Assembly: GCA_034509925.1 (NCBI GenBank) | Contig: CM067531.1 | Coordinates: forward strand, 6,653,319-6,717,318 | Reading direction: 5' to 3' | Origin: Hirudinaria manillensis | Taxonomy: Eukaryota; Annelida; Clitellata; Hirudinida; Hirudinidae | DNA length: 64,000 nucleotides | Shown here: positions 51,205 to 64,000 of the stretch, piece by piece | Layout of the letters: each line of letters opens with the position of its first letter | How positions within the stretch are numbered: the stretch's first letter is position 1 | Notes under the pieces: generated by a model | Databases searched by the model: none | Told to the model about the DNA's origin: nothing | What the model saw: only the letters and a program-made list of their open reading frames with translations | Made by a program: the position numbers and the translations under genes

Positions 51205-51330
51205 TAGAGACCTGCACTGACTTTTTTTTGCCCAAGTTTGGCACGGCAGTTCACTGATTTAGCGGGACCGTCTGGCCCGGCCAGAGTAGGCCCGCACGAA
51301 AAACCGAAAAACTCTTGTCTATACAAGAAA
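51205..51330. mobile_element. hobo-like hAT terminus
   Basis: tagagacctgca at 51205-51216 matches the form of hobo-type hAT ends. It is followed by G/C-rich agcgggaccgtctggcccgg. The inverse tgcaggtctcta with gggccgggtttgac-type sequence occurs at 61798-61809, so a family of such ends is present. The partner end for this copy was not found. Confidence 0.4.
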
Positions 51331-51689
51331 CCTTAATGACCCTTGAAGCCTCGATGACAATCATTTGTTATTATACCGATAAATTTTGTGAATGTGAAAT
51401 TTATTACAAAAAACTTGAGATTTGATGAGACATCTCTTGACAATCGTCATCCATCCCCCAACTATTTTCTAGAATAGTAATGGTCCTATGCCCTATGTCT
51501 TCTGTCTACTATGAGTTCGTTTATGCTTCAAAAAATTACTTCGAAATTTTACGAAAAGGCCATGTACTACCGAATCATTTCATTCTTAGGCAAATTTATA
51601 GTCGTCGGAGAGGAACCGGTTTGTCATCCGGCAGAAGCAGTCCATCTATATGCCCATCCCGATTCTACATTCAAAAATTAATGTCTTGA

Positions 51690-52650
51690 ACCTCGCAAAG
51701 GCGTTTGACAAACTCATTCAGTCAGTAGCAGTCTGAATTGTTTTCCCTTCCTCTGCGATCTTTCCATTTATCCGATTGCTATCGAATTCATCTGCATAAT
51801 CGGTCAGCTAATCTCTTACAGTTATCTCTATTCGTCTGCTGAACTTGTTACCTTGGACGAGTCACAGGGATCTGTCCAAGGCATTTTATTTATGTTAATG
51901 ATTTATGTGATTCGTAGGAGAATCTGGAATTCACATTACCTGCTAATGATATTATAAGTATGCATGGCATCATGAATAGTGAACTTGAAAGAGTAGCTGA
52001 TTGTAGCGCAGACTTTTTGTCTCAATCTAAAAAACGGTTTATACGTTATTTCACAGAGCTAGAAAAAAAGTATGTTCGGGTAATCTTTCTATTTCTATTT
52101 CTGATGCTGGCAATTAACTCGCATTGTATCCTCTAAATTATTTGAGGATAGAATATACGAACATCTTTGAAGCCCGACATCAAGCACTTAGTAAAAAAGA
52201 TATCCAGCAACATTTGTCTGATTTCTTCCTTACCAATCGAGACTAGAGAAACTGAAATTGCCAAGTTTGTGTTATGGAAGAAAAAGAGCTGATTTGATTT
52301 TGTTGTTTAAGTTGTTGACAAGTGGAATGAAAGATTTAGTTTGTCCTTCCCTTTCTGTCTGCACATATTCCAAGACCAGAGGACGTGAAAGAAAACTGAT
52401 GACAAGACTGGCCCACAAAGATTGCAGAAAGTTTTATTTTTGCAACAGAGTGGTCCAGGAATGGAATAGTTTGCCACAGGAGGTTGTGATATCAAGGGAT
52501 GTGGAGGAATTTAAGAGAAACTTGGACGGTTTTTTTGTTTTTGTTAATAGAATTTACAATTTAGATTGAGGGGTTGGTGCACTGGTTTTTGTTTTCGGTT
52601 TCGGCGAGGGGCCGTAGGCCCGTGCTGATTTTTTTTCAAATAAATTCAAA
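51690..52650 (+). mobile_element. 3' end of a non-LTR retrotransposon (CR1/Jockey-type)
   Basis: The frame at 52258-52569 ends with RVVQEWNSLPQEVV followed by SRDVEEFKRNLDGF, the usual C-terminus of CR1/Jockey reverse transcriptases. Upstream, degenerate frames show QGSV, YVNDLCD and ANDII in the right order for the RT palm, but with frameshifts and stops. The element ends in a short repeated tail (ttcaaataaattcaaataaa) instead of poly(A). It is 5'-truncated and inactive. Confidence 0.7.
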
Positions 52651-52659
52651 TAAATTATA

Positions 52660-54300
52660 CGTGACGGTCCGTATGGATAACATCAGTATAGCTCGTCGAT
52701 CTCTTTCTGCTCTCAGAGTTTCTTTCCAGATCGAAGCAGTGGCTTGACTTTGCGGATCCTGTCATCCGCCTAGTTATTGAGCATCCACAACTTTCGTACT
52801 TTTTGGAGAGTTTGTATTCTTCCACGGTAGCATTCTCAGTCTCTCGCTCCTGCTAAAGAGGGCAACTGACGGCAATACCGTCAAGGTCCAACCATATCCT
52901 GGTGTATCATTGGTTGTTGCATTGAAGGAAGGCATAACAGGTTTGGAGAAATGCCAAACAATATAGATGCTTATTTCGAAAATATTGTCCATCCTAACTT
53001 CAAAATGTACTGGCTTAGTGGGGTTCGGAAAACACGGATCTTGACTACATTGAGGTCAGGAGTAAATGCCATGTTGAAAGAAATCGAGAGTTTTAGTTAA
53101 ATATATTTTTTATGACCAGTCATTTAAGCCACAATCAGCCAGTAACTTTTTTGAAGCAACCTATGCAAAGGGACAAACGTTACATGCTGGTGCGGGGGAA
53201 GTCAATATCTGGCAGATGCTTCGATGAGAGTTATCGGATCTGTATATCCGACCTTCAAAAAAATGTTTATTTCCCTCAATACTGATTACGAGACAGTGCA
53301 GCAGTATAGGGGATAATCTTTTGTGATGGCAGAATTCACCATTTCGTTCGAACACTTGGAGATGTTGATATTTATGAGGCTAGGGATCCTTTCGGTCCCC
53401 ATCTCTCTCCTCATATTTGCGGTAATGACTTTGGACTATCTCGCGAAGTGACGATGTAGCTGAATGGGCCCTGTTTTCTTTTCAAAGAGTAGAATTGCTA
53501 CAAACTTCTCCATCTCTTCTTGAGTTCTGAATTTCTTTCCTCACCGGATTTGCGGCATGTTATCACGAACTCTGTTGTCGATAGAGTTAATTAGAGTCAT
53601 CAAAAACATCATTTCATTAATGAAAAACAAATGCAGAGATGTTACTTCTAACGTAATTTTATTTGATTTAAAAGGAGGTTTTTTGATGGAACACTACAAA
53701 ATTTGACATTTTTGTTGCTTATGTATATATTATATATTTGTGTTGATGGCCACAATCTTATTTTTACGCTTAAAAATGGTTTTTCAGTGAATTTGCTCAT
53801 GATCAACGTAACGAAAATTACGAGCTATATAATTTGGTGGATATTTCACATGTCTTCTTATTTTTTAGCCTTATATATCTTTTAAAACTAATTTATCGCT
53901 TAAAAACTGCGTTAGGTCATAACGTTTTCTACAATTTTCTTCCGTTTAGGCTACTACAAATCTGACATTTACTTATTTCTACCAAGATGTACGATGCACA
54001 TTTTTTACTCCCTTTGTTCAAATGCAATAATACTTCGCAGTGTCTATCTAAAAGTGAGCTAATTTAATGAAAATTTTCAACACATTAAAACCTCTGTGAA
54101 TCGCCTAGTGCTCGGATTAACATAAAAATTCCCTTTTCATCATAATTAAGATAATTGACATACCAGTTATTTTAAGAAGTTATTATTATTACTTAAATTA
54201 TTAATTAATTCACAATTGTTGTAGATTGTCCAAAAAATTGCAGTTTTTATATAATTGGCAATACAAAACTTGAGGCCGTTCCTCGGGCGTCGTTTATTTT
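52660..54300. other. No gene recognised
   Basis: Short open frames at 52774-52992, 53161-53355 and 53703-53885 show no recognisable family and no consistent splicing. The right part should hold the MIER1 promoter. A second ATGGCGGA, like the MIER1 start, occurs at 54462 inside intron 1. Confidence 0.4.
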
Positions 54301-54305
54301 GAATA

Positions 54306-60918
<6,613 letters not shown>

Positions 60919-60921
60919 CTC

Positions 60922-60927
60922 AATAAA
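60922..60927 (+). terminator. Possible MIER1 polyadenylation signal very close to the stop
   Basis: AATAAA begins 4 nt after the MIER1 stop codon (60916-60918). No other canonical hexamer on the plus strand was noticed until about 62620, so the 3' UTR is either extremely short or uses a variant signal. Confidence 0.35.
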
Positions 60928-60929
60928 TG

Positions 60930-62540
60930 CACATGACTATATCATTGAATTTCTAAGCTTTGTACATGTTTTGAATGGAAACAAGGTATTTTATGATGGT
61001 GAAATTGTGTATTTGTTAAGCTATAATTATATTGTGTGTATTGTAGAGACATTGGATTTGGATAACAGTACATATTGTAGATTTGGGGGATAGTATAGGT
61101 TACCATACAAAACGTTTGTAGGAACTTGCTATATCCTCCAGGGAAAACGAATTGTTATTGGACCCTGTCTAGTTTAAGAGACCAGTTTAGTTGTGTAGGA
61201 TATGGATAAAAATGATTTCTGGAACCCTGGTTGCACATAATTTGTTCTTGTGATGGACCATGTGTGTTGGGGTGGAGTGTCAGTGATTATTGCTCAGATC
61301 GTCGTTTGACGCTAATCTGAGTTCTGGCCATTTTCCGAAAAACCCCAGAAGAACATATGCTGGAGAACAGTGGTAAGTGGCAGCGGTGAACTGGAATAGG
61401 GAAACCCTAAGATAGAATAATCTGGCGTTATTTATAGAAACTTTTCTGCAGTCCTATACTCGTCTTGCTTTTGGTTATTTTGGCCGAGGCAAAAATTTTG
61501 CGGCGTTTTCTGACTGTCAACCCATCAGACAGGCGGAGCGCATCAAATAGCCGGTTCTTTTTGGCAGCCGACCCTCGAAGGCCCTCTCGAATCATGCATC
61601 CCATAACAGATCTTGAATTTCTCAATTTCTGATATTTCTAGTAGGTTAAATCGTTCTAGAAAGATTATGAGCCATCATTTAAGTGGTTTTCAAAGTAAAG
61701 ATTTGCAATTCTGGGCTGAAAACATTATAATGGCCCGCTTTGAAATGCCGAACGCCGACCCGCTCCTTTGTCCGATTGGCCCGTCAAACCCGGCCCTTGC
61801 AGGTCTCTATAGGGAACAAGTACCGGAGGATCAAATACAAGTACTTGAGGTCCAAGTGTGATTATTCAAGATTCAAGTGTCGGGATACCGACATGAACAA
61901 GTGCTTTGGCAAATACTTCGCCGATATTTATATTTCGGTGTTTTTTTTTTAAGTTCCAATCTAATTTAAGTTTTATCCGTTTGTACTAATATACGACAAG
62001 CTTAAATGGGATGTATTTTGAGGAAATGCCAAAGTCGGTATCCGTAATAACCGTTGAATCTTTGCAAAACTTATATGTGGACGATGCATTCCTTCCTTTA
62101 CACACGTATGAGTCAAAACCAAACAAAATAACTCTTGGTAAATCGGGTTAACAGTCAATTTAGAATTGATTTTCTATTGATCGATGCCATAAGTTGATTA
62201 AGACTTAAAAAACGTCTAGTCGCTTCGATGCTAAACAATGGAACAATGCTAATCAGAGAAAGTTTCCTTCAATCACAGGAACCAGGGGCCCACTTTTTTT
62301 TTAGCTGGGGAACGCGTCAGGGCTAACCGACCCACTTTTAATAGCTAAAACTAAAGTTAACCTGACTTAATTTAAATGAAACAATATAAATGACCATTAC
62401 GATTACCATGCAGTTTTTGAGAGATAAATGTAGAATTTAAAGTAGAGGGATCTTCTCCACGGACAAGATCAGAGAATTTGGAAGGGTGCCATTTACATTG
62501 GAAACTTTAAACCAAAAATGCACGAAAGCAAAAGTAGCTT
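60930..62540. other. Intergenic region with repeat fragments
   Basis: No gene recognised. It contains the CAAGTAC-rich repeat copy at about 61809-61945 and a hobo-like terminus at 61798-61809. A minus-strand frame at 61428-61625 (MRNSRSVMGC, later LTVRKRRKIF) is unrecognised and probably belongs to a repeat. The remainder holds the 3' ends of convergent MIER1 and RNF11. Confidence 0.45.
61798..61945. repeat. Second copy of the CAAGTAC-rich repeat next to a hobo-like end
   Basis: tgcaggtctcta is followed by a segment with caagtacttgaggtccaagt and caaatacttcgcc, parallel to 42830-42945. The copy is truncated. Confidence 0.45.
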
Positions 62541-62547
62541 ATTTAGT

Positions 62548-62553
62548 TTTATT
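62548..62553 (-). terminator. Candidate polyadenylation signal for the RNF11-type gene
   Basis: TTTATT on the plus strand gives AATAAA on the minus strand, implying a 3' UTR of about 0.6 kb after the stop at 63156. Confidence 0.4.
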
Positions 62554-63155
62554 GTGTATTTCACTTTATAGTTAGCTGACCATTCCTGTACATAATGGAG
62601 CAAGAGCTTCTCCCACTCAAATAAAGGTTTTTGCATTTATCAAATACATGGCTAGCCAAACGCATACATATAAAATAAGTCACCAAAAGATCAGAAATGA
62701 TAGACACTCTGAGGACATAACCAGGACTTTAAAGAACATCTAAATAATTTCATAGATTTTGCCCATTACATAAACTTTAATTTGTACAACCTATGTAACC
62801 CCTAAGACTGAATGCAATACTCTTTAATCTAATACTGGTACCTAGAGTTAGCAGACCAGTGGGAAATTTTATGTCTTACAGAAAACTTTGAAGTTTAAAA
62901 AATGAAAGCCTAGAGATCAACTGTATTTTATCCAACAAAATTTTAAGAGTAGATTTGATTTTAAATATGAATTATAGCCTACATAGCACTGTAAAACTAT
63001 AGGCATAACTCAAATATCTGTCAACTCAGCATACAGACAGGAATTGTAAGGATCAATGGCTCTGATGTTATGAGTGAACTAGAGCTATAATTTTGCTTGC
63101 ATTGCAAGGAAGGTGTGGAAGGTGTCTGAATGAGAGTAGATAAACACCATTATGC

Positions 63156-63327
63156 TCAGTTAGTCTCATAAGTCATCAAGAGAGCAGAATCTACAGGCTC
63201 CATGCATGAGGGACAGGTGAAAGACCTCATCAACCAATCATCAATGCAGTTCTTGTGGTAGATGTGTACACAGGGAAGGTATCTGAGTGCATCCCCAACA
63301 AGGAATTCTCCCATGCAAATGACACAC
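63156..63327 (-). CDS. RNF11: Last exon of an RNF11-type RING-H2 ubiquitin ligase
   Basis: The exon encodes a full RING-H2 finger: CVICM, CVHIYHKNC, then IDDWLMRSFTCPSCMEPVD and the ending YETN before the stop. DDWLMRSFTCPSCMEPVD and the YETN tail are characteristic of RNF11, a small membrane-associated E3 that works with NEDD4-family ligases, ITCH and A20 in endosomal and NF-kB signalling. The acceptor is at 63327/63328 and the exon begins in phase 2. The upstream exons, with the PPxY motif, lie beyond the right edge of the window or were not recognised. Confidence 0.92.
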
Positions 63328-63339
63328 CTGGTATAAATC

Positions 63340-64000
63340 AAAGAATGTTAGTGTAAACAATTGATTAGTTTATTCCCATCTAGATCAATTCTAGCAGGGG
63401 TATTTAATTAAATTTTATGAAGGGTTGGGCTAAAAAAATTGGTAATTGTTATTTGTTACTATGGAATACACACATTTAAGCTCCCTATATTCAAACATCA
63501 TTTATTATTAAATTTAGGTATTAAATATTTTGTGAAATAAGGTTTAGTTACTACCTATACAAGTCATTAAGTAGGTATAAGCTATAAATTTGTAAATTGA
63601 GCGTGTCTTATTTCTGCAAAGTAAACACATTAATCTTACATATGTAAGTGCATATTTTATTCAGTGCAAAAGATGACATGAATGATTTTTGTCTTGTCAG
63701 TTTCTTGAAATATATTATGAAGGTCACAACATCTAAATTCTCTTATCTCCCTTTAAGGCACGTTTTAAAATTACTTTAATTACTGAGAAAATGCTTTCAC
63801 TCCTTTCCATCTTCATTGCATGTCATAAGGTTGGGACAATATCATTGGAGATGTGGATCTCATGGAAAACATGAGCCTTTCTGATGTGGACATCGGTAAA
63901 AATTCTGCTGTAGACCCACAAAATTTGGAAATTCAATGAGAAATTGAGAAGGAAAAGGCCTTTGGAGAACATTCTTATGATAATAATTCATTCTGAAAAC
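63340..64000. other. Presumed RNF11 intron, nothing recognised
   Basis: AT-rich sequence without long open frames. It is the upstream side of the minus-strand RNF11-type exon, so most of it should be intron. Confidence 0.4.

Noticed and set aside
61428..61625. Basic 65-codon minus-strand frame
   Set aside because: No recognisable family, no splice context, and it sits among repeat fragments.

Overview
This is a eukaryotic, animal (metazoan) nuclear window. Every gene recognised is a conserved metazoan family, all are split by spliceosomal introns (mostly 50-1500 nt), and the DNA is AT-rich. The species cannot be named. A myosin IX with RA, C1 and RhoGAP domains and a five-Ig/two-FN3 NCAM/Fasciclin II-type molecule fit a bilaterian invertebrate. 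Exons were built by hand from splice signals, reading-frame continuity and remembered homologous protein sequence. No search was run.

Layout: (1) 401-578 (+) last exon of a sorbin/vinexin (SORBS)-type adaptor. (2) 579-3060 intergenic with an old hAT-like element and a G16 run. (3) 3472-17102 (-) a complete MYO9-type unconventional myosin in about 35 exons. (4) 17871-19604 (+) AAR2, divergent from MYO9 across 0.77 kb. (5) 20558-27998 (-) NCAM/Fasciclin II-like cell-adhesion molecule, apparently without a membrane anchor. (6) 28-31 kb intergenic with small transposon relics. (7) 31239-37235 (+) LARP4-type La-related protein. (8) 38051-42465 (-) GALT, convergent with LARP4 and carrying unexplained ORFs in one intron. 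(9) 43711-45907 (-) IMP3. (10) 46.4-48.7 kb Tc1-like DNA transposon. (11) 49441-50326 (-) large exon of a probable IRS/GAB-type docking protein. (12) 51.2-52.6 kb hobo-like terminus and LINE 3' end. (13) 54306-60918 (+) MIER1-type ELM2-SANT corepressor with a second, shorter Tc1-like copy in intron 8. (14) 63156-63327 (-) last exon of an RNF11-type RING-H2 ligase.

The genes are unrelated housekeeping and signalling genes with no operon logic; the shared context is possible bidirectional promoters and convergent 3' ends. The most informative observations are: three introns whose reading frame demands GC-AG splicing (AAR2, the adhesion gene, MIER1); a 72-nt stop-free mini-intron in the MYO9 motor that could be retained in frame; a 65-bp copy of an Ig exon end and its splice donor placed in another intron of the same adhesion gene; and two related Tc1 elements with repeated internal motifs in an IR/DR-like arrangement. 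I found no clear evidence of a wholly new biological system. The best candidates for something undescribed are the uncharacterised ORF pair in a GALT intron and the orphan Cys-rich exon antisense to MYO9.
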